NCBI GenBank assembly: GCA_010672925.1
Contig: JAAHFP010000002.1
Location: 491,244-555,243, forward strand
Reading direction: 5' to 3'
Source: Symploca sp. SIO1C2
Lineage (GTDB): Bacteria > Cyanobacteriota > Cyanobacteriia > Cyanobacteriales > Coleofasciculaceae
DNA length: 64,000 nt
Shown here: positions 26,911 to 36,376 of the stretch, piece after piece
Position numbering within the stretch: the stretch's first letter is position 1
How the letters are laid out: every line of letters starts with the position of its first letter
Program-made: the position numbers and the translations under genes
The notes under the pieces: model-generated
Databases searched by the model: none
What the model was told of the DNA's origin: nothing
What the model saw: only the letters and a program-made list of their open reading frames with translations

Positions 26911-27552
26911 ATGAGTAGCAAACGATTACTAGCAAAGTGCGGCAGAAGTAACCCACCAGTTAAAAAAGGTCAAAAAGCTTTCCTTCCAAGCCTTCTTCCC
27001 TCCCCCCTCCGGTTCCCCTCCAAGGAAGGGTTAGGGGTGGGTTCCGCCTCTTACTTCCTTCTACTAGCATCAGCTGTACTCTTGTCTGTCCCCCTTTCTA
27101 CTAGCAGCTTAGCAATTGCCAGAACGAAGAATCTGTTAACTGACAATACACCAGCACATAATCATCATCATCATGACGGTGGGATGAACGGGGAAAAAGA
27201 AGGTCATAGTCATGGAACAAGAGAAATTACCAGAGGTCAACCGGTACCAACAGTTGACTTAATTGTTCACGAAGATACGATGAAGGGATGGAATTTAGAA
27301 ATTCAAGTTTCTAATTTTAAGTTTGCACCAGAAAATGCGAACAAAGAACACAGATCTGGAGAAGGACATGCTCATCTTTATATCAATAATGAAAAAATTA
27401 CCAGGCTTTATAGCAACTGGTTTTATTTAGACAATCTAGAACCTGGTCGCCATAAAATTACTGTCACCTTAAACAGTAACAGTCATGAAGATTTAGTTTA
27501 TAACAACCAAGTAATTGCCGACACTGAAGTCATCGAAATAACTGCACCTTGA
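26911..27552 (+). CDS. Exported His-rich protein, possible metal-binding; start uncertain
   Basis: 213 residues from the ATG at 26911. A hydrophobic leader (YFLLLASAVLLSVPLSTSSLA) is preceded by 45 residues, part of which (SLLPSPLRFPSKEGLGVG) is translated from a dispersed repeat also found at 33186-33236 and 49011-49056. An alternative GTG at 27037, inside the repeat, has AAGGAAGGG about six bases upstream and gives a normal signal peptide and a 171-residue protein; I think it may be the real start. Mature part: a His run (HNHHHHDGG, GHSHG) then a small beta-rich domain (GHAHLYINNEKITRLYSNWF). Metal binding, perhaps copper or zinc, is inferred from the histidines only. Confidence 0.65.
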   Translation: MSSKRLLAKCGRSNPPVKKGQKAFLPSLLPSPLRFPSKEGLGVGSASYFLLLASAVLLSVPLSTSSLAIARTKNLLTDNTPAHNHHHHDGGMNGEKEGHSHGTREITRGQPVPTVDLIVHEDTMKGWNLEIQVSNFKFAPENANKEHRSGEGHAHLYINNEKITRLYSNWFYLDNLEPGRHKITVTLNSNSHEDLVYNNQVIADTEVIEITAP

Positions 27553-27570
27553 CCAGCAGGTAGTTAATTA

Positions 27571-27613
27571 GGTTGACATAAATACTTTATACATAGAAGT
27601 GACTATGTCAACC
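27571..27613. terminator. Hairpin downstream of the His-rich protein gene
   Basis: GGTTGACATA at 27571-27580 and its exact complement TATGTCAACC at 27604-27613 enclose 23 bases, starting 18 bases after the stop. It lacks a clear T-run, so termination is only a suggestion. The rest of the 300-bp gap up to 27856 is A+T-rich without a recognisable gene. Confidence 0.4.
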
Positions 27614-27855
27614 GGATAAAATATATGAAACTTCTTAATTGAAAATACAAGATAACTTTAATACAAGATTAAAAACTGCGATAAAATAACATTTACACTA
27701 TATTTATAATCTTTACGAATAAAGAATATTCAAAAGTCATTTTCTCTAACTGTATTTAAATCTGGTATCAACTTTGCAGGTGTTAACGCAGTGACACCAA
27801 GGGATTCGATATGCTAGCCTTGCAAAAAGTAGAACATATTATCTAACTATCTAAA

Positions 27856-30309
27856 TTGATAAAGAATTTGACAAGACTAGTAATCATAATAACTCTCGCT
27901 GCCACTTACTTTTGTACAGCCCAACTAGGACAAAAGTTGGCTTTCCTTCCGGATAATTTATCAGCAGTATGGATTCCAACCGGAATTACTTTGGCAGCTA
28001 TTTTATTGCTAGGTTATGAAGTTTGGCCTGGTATTGCTTTAGGATCTTTCCTTTGGCTGATGTGGGAGCTGCAATCGATAACTTTACCCACTTCAGCAAC
28101 GGTTTCGTTGGCAGTCGCTTCGAGTATCACCGTTGGGGAAACTCTCAAGCCGGTTCTGATTGCGATCCTACTCAACCGCTTTGTTGAGAGAGGAGCCATC
28201 TTTAAACGAGTGGAAAATGTCGGTAAATTTGTCCTGATAGCAAGTATTGGTTCAATGATCTCCGCCGTTATTGCTCTGACTACTTTGTGCCTGAGTAGTC
28301 TCATTCCTTGGTCTGACTATGGTTTCACTTGGTGGAGTTGGTGGCTAAGTAGCATTATCAGTATTTTAATCTTCACCCCTTTGCTACTCACCTATAAACC
28401 CAAGCAAGTGCAATTGAACAATCACCAAACAATACAACAGCAGGAGTTGTTAATCTTACCTTTCCATGCCTCAAACAACCTGTTGGTTGAGGGAGTTTTA
28501 CTATTCATGTTGGTGTTGATGGTAAGTTTATGCACCTTTGGAGGGGGATATCCTGTACATTACTTTCTGGTTTCCTTAATCTTGTGGTCAGTCTTGCGGT
28601 TTGGCAAACAGGTAGTGACTCTGTTAATGCTAACTGTCTCTGTTATTGCCATTGTGGGTACAGCTGAGGGTTTTGGCCCTTTTATCAGAGATTCTCACCA
28701 GGAATCCTTATTTTTACTGCAATTTTTTATTAGTGCGATGGCGGTCACTGCACTAGTGTTGTCTGCCTTCCTGAATGAGCTGGAGGAAAGGGTTCAAGAA
28801 CGTACAGCGACCATCGAGGAAGCTAATGAAAAGTTACTCGTTGAAGTATCTGAGCGCCAGCGGGTAGAAGAAGCACTGCGAGAAAGTCAACATTTAATTC
28901 AACGAATTGCTGATTCAACTCCCAATGTTTTGTATCTCCATGACCTTAACCAAAAACGTAATATCTATGCTAATCGAGAATTTCCCGTGATGTTGGGTTA
29001 TCAACCAGAAGAAATTGAAAAAATGGGAACGGCGCTTATGCAAAATTTGATGCATTCAGAAGATTTTGCCAAGCTTAGTGAACGTTTCCAACAATTTGAT
29101 ACCCTTTTAGACGGTGAAATCATTGAAAGTGAATATCGCCTTAGAGATAAGTATGGTGAATGGCGTTGGTTTCACACCTGGGAAACTGTATTTACAAAAA
29201 CTGGCTCTGGTTCGCCGGTGCAAATTCTAGGTACAGCCCAAGAAATTACGGAACGCAAGCAAGTTGAGGAGGCACTGCGGGTAGTTAATGAGCAGTTAGC
29301 AGACTGGGTAAATGAACTCGAACAACGCAATCAGGAAATGGCTCTCCTCTCTAAAATCAATGAGTTTATGCAAGCCTGCGCTAAAGTTGAGGAAGCTTAT
29401 GAAGCAATCTCTGCTTTGGTAGCTCCCCTGTTTCCTGAGGTTTCTGGAGGGATATTCATCATGAATTCCTCCAAACATTGGCTAGAAGCCGTAGCTACCT
29501 GGGGAACAAACCTCACTAGTTCTACTTTGTTTAAACCGGATGAATGTTGGGCATTGCGCCGGGGACAGCCTCATTGGGTGAAAAATAAAGATTCCGATGT
29601 GGTCTGCCAACATTGTCACAATCATTCCTTACCTAACCAATCTCTCTGTATTCCCATGATGGCTCAAGGAGAAACATTGGGGATGCTGTATTTGAACACT
29701 ACGAACTCTGAAAAATTAACCAAAGCCAAAAAACAGTTAGCAGTGACAGTCGCTGAGCAAATTTCTCTGTCTTTGGCGAATTTACAACTGAGGGAGAGGC
29801 TGCGGAACCAAAGTATTCGTGACCCTTTGACGGGACTGTTCAACCGGCGTTATATGGAAAAATCCCTACAACAGGAACTGTATCGCGCTGAACGGAATAA
29901 GAAATCTTTGGGCCTCATTATGCTCGATATTGACCATTTTAAGAAATTTAATGACAACTTTGGTCATGAGGCAGGAGATATGGTGCTGCAAGAGTTAGGT
30001 AAATTCTTGCAACAGAGTGTTCGTAAATCAGATATTGCCTGTCGCTACGGTGGTGAGGAGTTGATGCTAATTTTACCAGAAGCTTCTTTAGAAAATAGCA
30101 AACAGCGAGCTGAGGAAATTAGATCAGGAGTTAAGCAGCTTAAGGTGCACAATGGTCGTCAGTGTCTGGGTCAGGTTACTATTTCCTTAGGAGTTGCTTG
30201 CTTTCCAGAGCAGGGATTGTCCGGTGATGCTATAATCCAGGCTGCTGATACTGCTCTTTATCAAGCTAAGAAAGAAGGACGCGATCGCACGGTTGTCTAT
30301 CTTGGCTAA
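27856..30309 (+). CDS. MASE1-PAS-GAF-GGDEF diguanylate cyclase
   Basis: 817 residues. An eight-helix MASE1 sensor region (1-300) is followed by a short coiled coil (ELEERVQERTATIEEANEKL), a PAS/PAC domain (about 340-470), a second coiled coil, a GAF domain (about 490-640), and a GGDEF domain (about 660-815). The active-site loop reads GGEEL, an accepted GGDEF variant, with DIDHFKKFNDNFGHEAGD as substrate segment and RKSD five residues before GGEEL as the inhibitory I-site. It should make cyclic di-GMP, with product feedback, in response to an unknown signal. The only start in this frame is TTG after an in-frame stop. No EAL domain. Confidence 0.88.
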   Translation: MIKNLTRLVIIITLAATYFCTAQLGQKLAFLPDNLSAVWIPTGITLAAILLLGYEVWPGIALGSFLWLMWELQSITLPTSATVSLAVASSITVGETLKPVLIAILLNRFVERGAIFKRVENVGKFVLIASIGSMISAVIALTTLCLSSLIPWSDYGFTWWSWWLSSIISILIFTPLLLTYKPKQVQLNNHQTIQQQELLILPFHASNNLLVEGVLLFMLVLMVSLCTFGGGYPVHYFLVSLILWSVLRFGKQVVTLLMLTVSVIAIVGTAEGFGPFIRDSHQESLFLLQFFISAMAVTALVLSAFLNELEERVQERTATIEEANEKLLVEVSERQRVEEALRESQHLIQRIADSTPNVLYLHDLNQKRNIYANREFPVMLGYQPEEIEKMGTALMQNLMHSEDFAKLSERFQQFDTLLDGEIIESEYRLRDKYGEWRWFHTWETVFTKTGSGSPVQILGTAQEITERKQVEEALRVVNEQLADWVNELEQRNQEMALLSKINEFMQACAKVEEAYEAISALVAPLFPEVSGGIFIMNSSKHWLEAVATWGTNLTSSTLFKPDECWALRRGQPHWVKNKDSDVVCQHCHNHSLPNQSLCIPMMAQGETLGMLYLNTTNSEKLTKAKKQLAVTVAEQISLSLANLQLRERLRNQSIRDPLTGLFNRRYMEKSLQQELYRAERNKKSLGLIMLDIDHFKKFNDNFGHEAGDMVLQELGKFLQQSVRKSDIACRYGGEELMLILPEASLENSKQRAEEIRSGVKQLKVHNGRQCLGQVTISLGVACFPEQGLSGDAIIQAADTALYQAKKEGRDRTVVYLG

Positions 30310-30658
30310 ATTTAAGTAGGGTTTGCTGAATAAGTAAAAAGTAAAAAGTAACAAGTAATAAGTAAGAAGGAATGTAGAGGTGATGAACGAGTTTTTGAAG
30401 CATATTCAAGCAATAAGCGAAAAAGCTGGATAACTTATAATTCCTTTTTACCTTGCAAACCTTGTCTAACCCTTGCTCGAAATCTCAGTCTAACTGAGAT
30501 CTTGCACCAAGTCGAACATAGACCTGTGAAAGTAGGCAAAAGGCAAAAGGCAAAAGTAATAAGATTTGACTGTTTCAGTACTGAAATTGATTGTTCTGAT
30601 TGACCTTATTCAGTATTTTTGTACTGGTACAAGATGTGAGTCTAACACTTATTACTAC
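30310..30658. other. Intergenic, short direct repeats
   Basis: No gene is seen. The gap has AAGTAAAAAGTAACAAGTAA-type runs at about 30334-30365 and AGGCAAAAGGC runs at about 30537-30555, typical noncoding repeats of this genome. It lies between convergent genes. Confidence 0.5.
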
Positions 30659-31696
30659 TTAAAAAGACTTGGACTCTTGCTGCACTGGATTAGTGACAAG
30701 ATAAAAACAACTAGGGTAAATTCCACCACTACCCAGACTCCAATCGCCTTTGAAAGGATTGACAGGTCTGTTCCCAATCGCTTTGACAACAACATCGTAT
30801 TCACCAGGCTTGAGGGTATAAGTACCAACAGGTCCTTGCTTGGGACAAGACTCTGGGGGCTTGCCTACATAAGTTCGGCAACTGCTACATTTTTCCAACT
30901 CCTCAATTCTACCTTCCGGACCACTAAAAATAATCCGCATTGGCTCTGGTGAATCATTCTGAATCCTCACTACAGATAAGCTATCGCTTGTGCTACCCTC
31001 ACGTTGTGGTGCTGGGAGATTTTTGGCCCCTTCTTCCTGAGCTTGTGCTACCAGTAACTTTGCCAATACTGTTTTTACTTGAGGTACTAGTGCATGATTG
31101 GGATATTGATCTAGAAAACCTTCATATATCCTAGCTGCCTGATGATTGCTTCCATTGACAGTGTAGTTTTCTCCGCAATATATATAGAGGGGTGGCAATT
31201 TTGGATCGGTTTTAGGGATGAGTTTCTCCTGATTTAATTCAATTATGATATTGCAGATCTCAGGATTCTCTAGGGCAGTAGCTTCACTGTTCTCAAACAA
31301 GGACTTAATGCGATCGCGAGCATTTTTAACCAGAACACTATTAGTATCATGGTTGTCAACAAAGGTCTTGTAGGCAAAAATTGCTTGAGATAAGTTTCCT
31401 GACTTCTGTTGTGCCAGAGCTTTCTTAAAGTCAAAACATTCAGCTTTTTCCTGGTATGCGAGGCTAGCATAGCCACCAAAATCGATCAATCGCCACTGAT
31501 TGATCACGCTATCAAAGTAATTAGCTGCCACTGAACAGTCCAATGTCTTGTAGGCTGCGTGTCCTTTTTTATAGTTGTTACGGTCTAGGTAAAATCCAGC
31601 CCCACTATAAACAGTAGCCATGCTTAGGAGCAAGCACAAAATTTTGAGACAAGGGCGGCGAGATTGACGATTGTCTGTTGGGGAGATGCGAGACAT
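30659..31696 (-). CDS. TPR-like membrane-anchored or secreted protein
   Basis: 345 residues. One N-terminal hydrophobic segment (LKILCLLLSMATVYSGAGFYL) acts as anchor or signal. The middle (about 40-250) has helical-pair repeats in the style of tetratricopeptide/YbgF repeats (AYKTLDCSVAANYFDSVI, GNLSQAIFAYKTFVDNH, QAARIYEGFLDQYPNHALV). The C-terminal ~100 residues are beta-rich with a CSSC pair and a second Cys pair, likely disulfides. Probably periplasmic and a protein-protein adaptor. I do not recognise a named family. Confidence 0.7.
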   Translation of the reverse strand: MSRISPTDNRQSRRPCLKILCLLLSMATVYSGAGFYLDRNNYKKGHAAYKTLDCSVAANYFDSVINQWRLIDFGGYASLAYQEKAECFDFKKALAQQKSGNLSQAIFAYKTFVDNHDTNSVLVKNARDRIKSLFENSEATALENPEICNIIIELNQEKLIPKTDPKLPPLYIYCGENYTVNGSNHQAARIYEGFLDQYPNHALVPQVKTVLAKLLVAQAQEEGAKNLPAPQREGSTSDSLSVVRIQNDSPEPMRIIFSGPEGRIEELEKCSSCRTYVGKPPESCPKQGPVGTYTLKPGEYDVVVKAIGNRPVNPFKGDWSLGSGGIYPSCFYLVTNPVQQESKSF

Positions 31697-32039
31697 AATA
31701 GCCTTTGGTCAAATTTTCCTACCTGTATTAACGATCACCAATTTCAGAGAGATTATTGAAGAAGCTTACTAGCTAAACCAATAACTGAACCGGATACTCT
31801 AGAAACCAAGTAATAGTTGTTCTTATACAATATTTATCGTAGGGTGCGTTAGCGTTTGCGATCGCATTTTTTGGGTTGCGCTTGCCGAAATTTTTTGTTA
31901 TTATATTTTTTATAATAGAAAACGTGTGCACCTATATATAAAAGTTTATATAAAAGTTTTTTCTAAAGCCCAACAGTAACTTGTGCCACAACCACTGAAG
32001 CCTGTTCCACAGGAAAACATCTAACACCTAACGCCCATT

Positions 32040-32140
32040 GGTGACAAGTTAAGGTAAAGATGTCGTTTTCAAGGGAGACCCGGGGACGCGGAGATGGGGA
32101 AGAAGAATCACAATTTTTCTTACCCTTTAACTTGTCACCA
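32040..32140. repeat. MITE-like element, GGTGACAAGTTAAG family, short copy
   Basis: GGTGACAAGTTAAGG and TTAACTTGTCACC bound 101 bp. Its inner left part (AAAGATGTCGTTTTC) is the complement of the inner right part of the 18048-18257 copy, so the copies are in opposite orientation. The surrounding gap (31697-32163) otherwise holds only a HIP1-containing repeat near 31840-31890 and no gene. Confidence 0.75.
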
Positions 32141-32163
32141 TTGCCTAACACCTAACACCTATT

Positions 32164-32589
32164 TTAACTATTGATGAAATCGAGTAAGATTTTTTGGTGG
32201 ATAGACCCTAGGGGTCTCACCTGACCTGCTTTGTCTGAGTAACACTCGCCTTGTCGAATTTCCTCTAAGGTTAATAAACCCATATCCCAGCCTTCTCCTA
32301 GCACTAGTTGATTGAGCTCAACTGTTAAAGGAGCCTGGTAGACATGACGAATTACCTCTGGATTGGGGTAGCGACGGAATGGTATTAGTGATGGTAGAGT
32401 ATAGTTAATTTCCTCTATCAGTTCTCGCTTTACTGCCGTCTCTGGTAACTCTCCAGCTTCGAGATGACCACCAAACAAACCCCAGCAACCAGGATAGACA
32501 ATGCCAGGAATATTATCTCTAAGTTGCATGAGAAATCGGTCTGAGGTGTAGAGAATAGCGATTGCTACTTCAACTGGTTGATGGTTCAT
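32164..32589 (-). CDS. Nudix hydrolase
   Basis: 141 residues. The Nudix box is complete: GGHLEAGELPETAVKRELIE then EINY, giving G-x5-E-x7-REL-x-EE with the metal-binding glutamates. N-terminal EVAIAILYTSDRFLMQLRDN and GCWGLFGG fit NDP-X pyrophosphatases. The substrate cannot be given. Its start overlaps the stop of the upstream OB-fold lipoprotein-like gene (ATGA), so the two are co-translated. Confidence 0.88.
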   Translation of the reverse strand: MNHQPVEVAIAILYTSDRFLMQLRDNIPGIVYPGCWGLFGGHLEAGELPETAVKRELIEEINYTLPSLIPFRRYPNPEVIRHVYQAPLTVELNQLVLGEGWDMGLLTLEEIRQGECYSDKAGQVRPLGSIHQKILLDFINS

Positions 32590-33053
32590 GAGTAGTGTAA
32601 GCTCTTTTGAGGAGAATGAGGAAGAAAAGACTGCTTGTTCGAGCCTGCATTTCTTTCCAACTGCTCTTGTTCCTGAATATAGACCTCCCCTAACTCTTGT
32701 CCACCAATGGGAACGCTTTGGTACTTTAGCTGACCTTTAAGCAAAATGCCATCACCGACTTCAGGGAGGGTTTGGTTAGTCACAATCCAGATTGTACCAG
32801 TATCATCCTTTAGTTGATAAGCACCGCTGCCTAAAAAAGGTGCTTTAGTCACGACTTCTCCGAGAACATGAACTGTAGCACTCGCATTTTGATCTTGTGG
32901 GATATCACTGATTCTCGTCACCTCCACCGAGTGATCACTGAGATTAATACCCATAACACCAGAACGGCCTAATTTGCCACAACTGACTGTTACTCCCCCA
33001 AACAGTATAAAACACAAGGGTAAGAAGAAAAATAGGGTTTTTTTATGTTGCAT
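32586..33053 (-). CDS. Small exported OB-fold-like protein
   Basis: 155 residues. A hydrophobic leader (LFFFLPLCFILFGGVTVSCG) ends at a Cys that could be lipidated, although its -3 residue is not the usual one. The following region (VTRISDIPQD, VHVLGEVVTKAPFLGSGAYQLKDDTGTIWIVT, GILLKGQLKY) has the strand pattern of an OB fold. Function unknown. I chose ATG 33053; the longer frame begins at a TTG with no ribosome binding site. Operon with the Nudix gene. Confidence 0.65.
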   Translation of the reverse strand: MQHKKTLFFFLPLCFILFGGVTVSCGKLGRSGVMGINLSDHSVEVTRISDIPQDQNASATVHVLGEVVTKAPFLGSGAYQLKDDTGTIWIVTNQTLPEVGDGILLKGQLKYQSVPIGGQELGEVYIQEQEQLERNAGSNKQSFLPHSPQKSLHYS

Positions 33054-33250
33054 CTTTGGTAAGGTCTCCCATCTCAAGCTCGACGGCACTTTCTTTAACA
33101 CTGATTCACTATGGTAGTGCAATGGTGATGTTCAGATGTCCGACTTCTTGAAGAAGTAGGAAAGGCAGGAAGCAGGAGGCTCCGAGGCATAAACCCACCC
33201 CTAACCCCTCCAAGGAGGGGAACCGGAGGCTCCGAGAAGCTAAGGAAAGC

Positions 33251-33373
33251 TGATATCAAATCCGGTTACAATAGATATTCTATATCCCACATTTTAGAGA
33301 CGCGCCATAGCTCGTCTCTACAGGATGAAAGTAGTTATCTCAAAACAGGGTTAACTAAACCGGATTTGGTATG
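33251..33373. repeat. Element with ATACCAAATCCGG ends and a nested GAGACG palindrome
   Basis: TGATATCAAATCCGGTT at the left and AACCGGATTTGGTAT at the right enclose TAGAGACG and CGTCTCTA arms. Related ends with the GTAGAGACG palindrome are at 38681-38750 and 47090-47200. The 33054-33532 gap also carries an inverted copy of the GGGGTTAGGGGTGGGTT repeat (33186-33236) and no gene. Confidence 0.65.
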
Positions 33374-33532
33374 ACTTGTTTCTTATCTTCTTTTTGGAGC
33401 CTTGTCCCTCTAACGCTTAAAAAAACATAACCATATAAACTGGGTTTCGCAATTTTTATGTATGTCAGGACTTTTAATTTTTAAAATTATCTCCCTTGTC
33501 CCCCTTGTCTCCCTTGTCTTCCCACACTCCCC

Positions 33533-33952
33533 TCAACCCTCCCTCGCTGAGTGGGCAATTTGGAGAAATTCTTGGTAGTCTCTGATGTAGTCTTCAGCGG
33601 CGTAAAGCTTCGATGCTAAAACCAGCAATACAGAGTTTTGCTGATAAATTAAATCTCCCCAGACTAATGGGGGTTGATATAGTCCCATAGTAGGATTATC
33701 GAGAGTAAAAGCTTTTTTCTCCACACCATCAAATAGAGCTACCTCTACTTGACCAGCAACACATATTAGTATTTGATGTAAATTATGACGATGAGCATGA
33801 CCGCCTCGCTTCATAAACTCTGGACAGTCATAGATCCAGTAAGTCCGTTGGATCTCGAAAGGGCAAGTTTTTCCTACCTCAGCAATGGAGATATAACCCT
33901 GTTGTTCACTACCAATTTTCGGGAATTGAATGATTAGATTATCACTGAGCAT
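33533..33952 (-). CDS. fdtA: FdtA/QdtA-type dTDP-4-oxo-6-deoxyglucose 3,4-isomerase (cupin)
   Basis: 139 residues, the usual FdtA size. The cupin core is [28 protein letters not shown] with the conserved His residues, preceded by RTYWIYDCP and followed by [11 protein letters not shown]. The enzyme isomerises dTDP-4-keto-6-deoxyglucose to the 3-keto sugar for amination. It overlaps the aminotransferase gene by 11 bases, and the pair gives dTDP-Fuc3N or Qui3N. FdtA and QdtA differ in product stereochemistry and cannot be separated here. Confidence 0.85.
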   Translation of the reverse strand: MLSDNLIIQFPKIGSEQQGYISIAEVGKTCPFEIQRTYWIYDCPEFMKRGGHAHRHNLHQILICVAGQVEVALFDGVEKKAFTLDNPTMGLYQPPLVWGDLIYQQNSVLLVLASKLYAAEDYIRDYQEFLQIAHSAREG

Positions 33953-35039
33953 AGAAGGACTTGATTTGGTTAATTACATAGTCTTGCAGCTCATCAGTTA
34001 AACCCGGATACAGGGGTAAACTTAGCTCTTGCTTGGCAATCATCTCGGTGATTGGTAGAGAAACTGCTGCCCAATCTTGATGTTTATAGCATTTTTGTTG
34101 GTACGGTGGCACAGGATAATGAATAATTGTTCCCACCCCTCGCTCTTTCAAGAAGCTCCCTAGAGCATCTCGTTGGGGAGCTAAAATCGGAAATATATGA
34201 TACACAGCATGAGGATCATAAGGCAAGCTGGTTACGGGTAAATCCCTCAGACCTTCAATATATTTTTGGGCAATGCTTCTTCTCGCTTCATTCCTCGCAT
34301 CAAGTTCAGTAAGTCTTGCCAGCAAAATAGCAGCTTGGATTTCATCTAGTCTACTATTCCAGCCTGCCACCTCATTGTAATATTTTTGACCAGAGCCATA
34401 GTTCCTCAGCAGCTTGATTTTAGCGGCAATTTCTGGATCATCAGTGGTAACTGCTCCCCCATCCCCTAAGCAACCTAGGTTCTTTGTCGGAAAAAAGCTG
34501 AAGCCGCTGGCATTACCCCAAGAACCTACTCTTTTACCATTAACAACTGCACCGTGGGCTTGAGCACAGTCGTCAAACAGTAGTAAATTATGTTCTTGGG
34601 CAATAAGCTGTAATTCCGCCATGGGAGCGGTCAACCCGTACAAGTGAACTGCCATAATCGCTTTAGTCCGAGCAGAAATAGCAGGTTTTACTTGTTTTGG
34701 ATCAAGATTAAGAGTATCTAAGCTTGGTTCTACTAAAACGGGAGTAGCCCCAACTTGAGTAATTGCCAAAATGGTAGCTATGTAGGTATTGGCTGGCACA
34801 ATCACTTCATCGCCAACTCCTATATCATAGGCACACAAGATTAAACGAAGTGCATCGAGACCATTACCAACACCAACACAATATGGTGCTTGGCAAAAAT
34901 TGGCAAATTTAGCTTCAAAATCTTCAACCTGGCGACCTAAAATATACCAACCAGAGTCAACTACCTCAGCAACTGCTTTGAGGATTTGTTGAGAATCTTG
35001 ATAAGATTGCTTGAGGTTTAAATAAGGAATATTTTTCAA
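33942..35039 (-). CDS. fdtB: DegT/DnrJ/EryC1-type sugar 3-aminotransferase (FdtB-like)
   Basis: 365 residues, PLP fold type I. Conserved segments: [34 protein letters not shown] (PLP-binding Asp), [18 protein letters not shown] with the Schiff-base Lys, and [14 protein letters not shown]. With FdtA downstream it should aminate the 3-keto group to give dTDP-3-amino-3,6-dideoxyhexose for surface glycans or a natural product. No transacetylase or glycosyltransferase is adjacent, so the remaining steps are coded elsewhere, possibly by the 1-16 kb locus. Confidence 0.87.
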   Translation of the reverse strand: MKNIPYLNLKQSYQDSQQILKAVAEVVDSGWYILGRQVEDFEAKFANFCQAPYCVGVGNGLDALRLILCAYDIGVGDEVIVPANTYIATILAITQVGATPVLVEPSLDTLNLDPKQVKPAISARTKAIMAVHLYGLTAPMAELQLIAQEHNLLLFDDCAQAHGAVVNGKRVGSWGNASGFSFFPTKNLGCLGDGGAVTTDDPEIAAKIKLLRNYGSGQKYYNEVAGWNSRLDEIQAAILLARLTELDARNEARRSIAQKYIEGLRDLPVTSLPYDPHAVYHIFPILAPQRDALGSFLKERGVGTIIHYPVPPYQQKCYKHQDWAAVSLPITEMIAKQELSLPLYPGLTDELQDYVINQIKSFYAQ

Positions 35040-35167
35040 GTATTTGCCTCAGGGTAAGTAATTGATAATGGGAAATGGGGAATGAGGAATTGAGAATTGA
35101 GACTTGAGAATGGGGAATTGATAACAAACAACAAACAACAAACAACAAGCAACAAATAATAAAATTT

Positions 35168-36007
35168 ATGGATATTGGGATTGTTGGACTAGGGTTAATT
35201 GGTGGCTCACTGGCGTTGGATTTGAGGACTATGGGTCACCAAATCTGGGGGGTTTCTCGCCAAGAGCGCACTTGCCAGTTAGCCCTGGAGGGTGGTGTAG
35301 TGGATTATGCCAGCATTGATCTGAAATTACTGGCTAAGGTTGATCTAGTCTTTATTTGTACACCAATCGCTGCGATCGCGCCAGTTGTGCAGCAGCTTAT
35401 TCCCCATTTATCCCCAGAAACTATTCTCACTGATGTTGGTTCAGTCAAGCAGGCAGTGGTTGAGCAAGTTGCTCCCCTCTGGTCCAATTTTGTGGGAGGG
35501 CATCCGATGTCGGGAACCGCAGACAGTGGGATTGAAGCGGCTCAATCAAACTTATTTGCTGGTAATCCTTATGTATTGACGCCGGTAGAGACAACTCCAG
35601 CAACAGCGGTCAAAATTGTTGAAGAGATTGTGCGATCGCTCACTAATAAAGTTTACCTTTGTTGTCCCCAAGAACATGACCAAGCAGTAGCTTGGATTTC
35701 TCACCTACCAGTAATGGTTAGTGCTAACCTGATTGATGCCTGTATGGGGGAGACTGACCCAGGGGTGTTAAAATTAGCCCAACTCTTAAGTAGTTCTGGC
35801 TTTCGAGATACCAGCCGCGTTGGGGGAGGAAATCCAGAGTTAGGAGTGATGATGGCGCGTTATAATCAGGAAGCATTATTGCGATCGCTCACTTCCTATC
35901 GCCACAACCTTGACCAACTGATTGAGCTCCTGAAACACCAAGACTGGCAAACTTTAGACGCAAAACTTCAGCAGACTCAGTCCCAGCGTCCGGAATTTCT
36001 CTGTTAA
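35168..36007 (+). CDS. tyrA: Prephenate/arogenate dehydrogenase
   Basis: 279 residues. NAD(P)-binding MDIGIVGLGLIGGSLALDL at the N-terminus; catalytic-region VGGHPMSGTADSGIEAA (His and Ser of the active site) and LCCPQEHDQAVAWISHLPVMVS; FRDTSRVGGGNPELG near the end. It makes tyrosine via arogenate (typical for cyanobacteria, NADP-linked) or prephenate. No ACT or chorismate-mutase fusion. Divergent from fdtB with about 130 bases of short repeats between. Contains several HIP1 sites. Confidence 0.92.
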   Translation: MDIGIVGLGLIGGSLALDLRTMGHQIWGVSRQERTCQLALEGGVVDYASIDLKLLAKVDLVFICTPIAAIAPVVQQLIPHLSPETILTDVGSVKQAVVEQVAPLWSNFVGGHPMSGTADSGIEAAQSNLFAGNPYVLTPVETTPATAVKIVEEIVRSLTNKVYLCCPQEHDQAVAWISHLPVMVSANLIDACMGETDPGVLKLAQLLSSSGFRDTSRVGGGNPELGVMMARYNQEALLRSLTSYRHNLDQLIELLKHQDWQTLDAKLQQTQSQRPEFLC

Positions 36008-36050
36008 CTGAGTAATTATTAATTAACAGTAACATCTAATGTGAATTAAA

Positions 36051-36376
36051 TTGCCCATGTCGTAGGGGCAGGTTTAGGGACAATCTAGACCATTTGACCC
36101 TAATTTTATGAACAAAACCCGCCCAACACCATTGCCCATGTCGTAGGGGCGGGTTTAGGGACAATCTAGACCGTTTGACCCTAATGTTACGAACAAAACC
36201 CGCCCAACACCATTGCCCATGTCGTAGGGGCGGGTTTAGGGACAATCTAGACCGTTTGACCCTAATGTTACGAACAAAACCCGCCCAACACCATTGCCCA
36301 TGTCGTAGGGGCGGGTTTAGGGACAATCTAGACCGTTTGACCCTAATGTTACGAACAAAACCCGCCCAACACCATA
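36051..36376. repeat. Four tandem copies of an 81-bp repeat
   Basis: CCCATGTCGTAGGGGC begins at 36054, 36135, 36216 and 36297, exactly 81 bp apart. Copy 1 differs at a few positions; copies 2-4 are nearly identical. Each unit has imperfect inverted ends (GTAGGGGCGGGTTT and AAAACCCGCCCAAC), so it is a tandem array of the MITE-like family seen at 15698, 38009 and 45203. Because 81 is a multiple of three, long open frames appear on both strands; they are not credible genes. The 36008-36581 gap holds nothing else. Confidence 0.93.

Noticed and set aside
30566-30952. 128-codon plus-strand frame
   Set aside because: It overlaps the C-terminal half of the TPR-like gene on the other strand and shows no recognisable protein features.
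36051-36376. CRISPR array
   Set aside because: Four units of 81 bp are contiguous with no unique spacers between repeats, and no cas gene is in the window.
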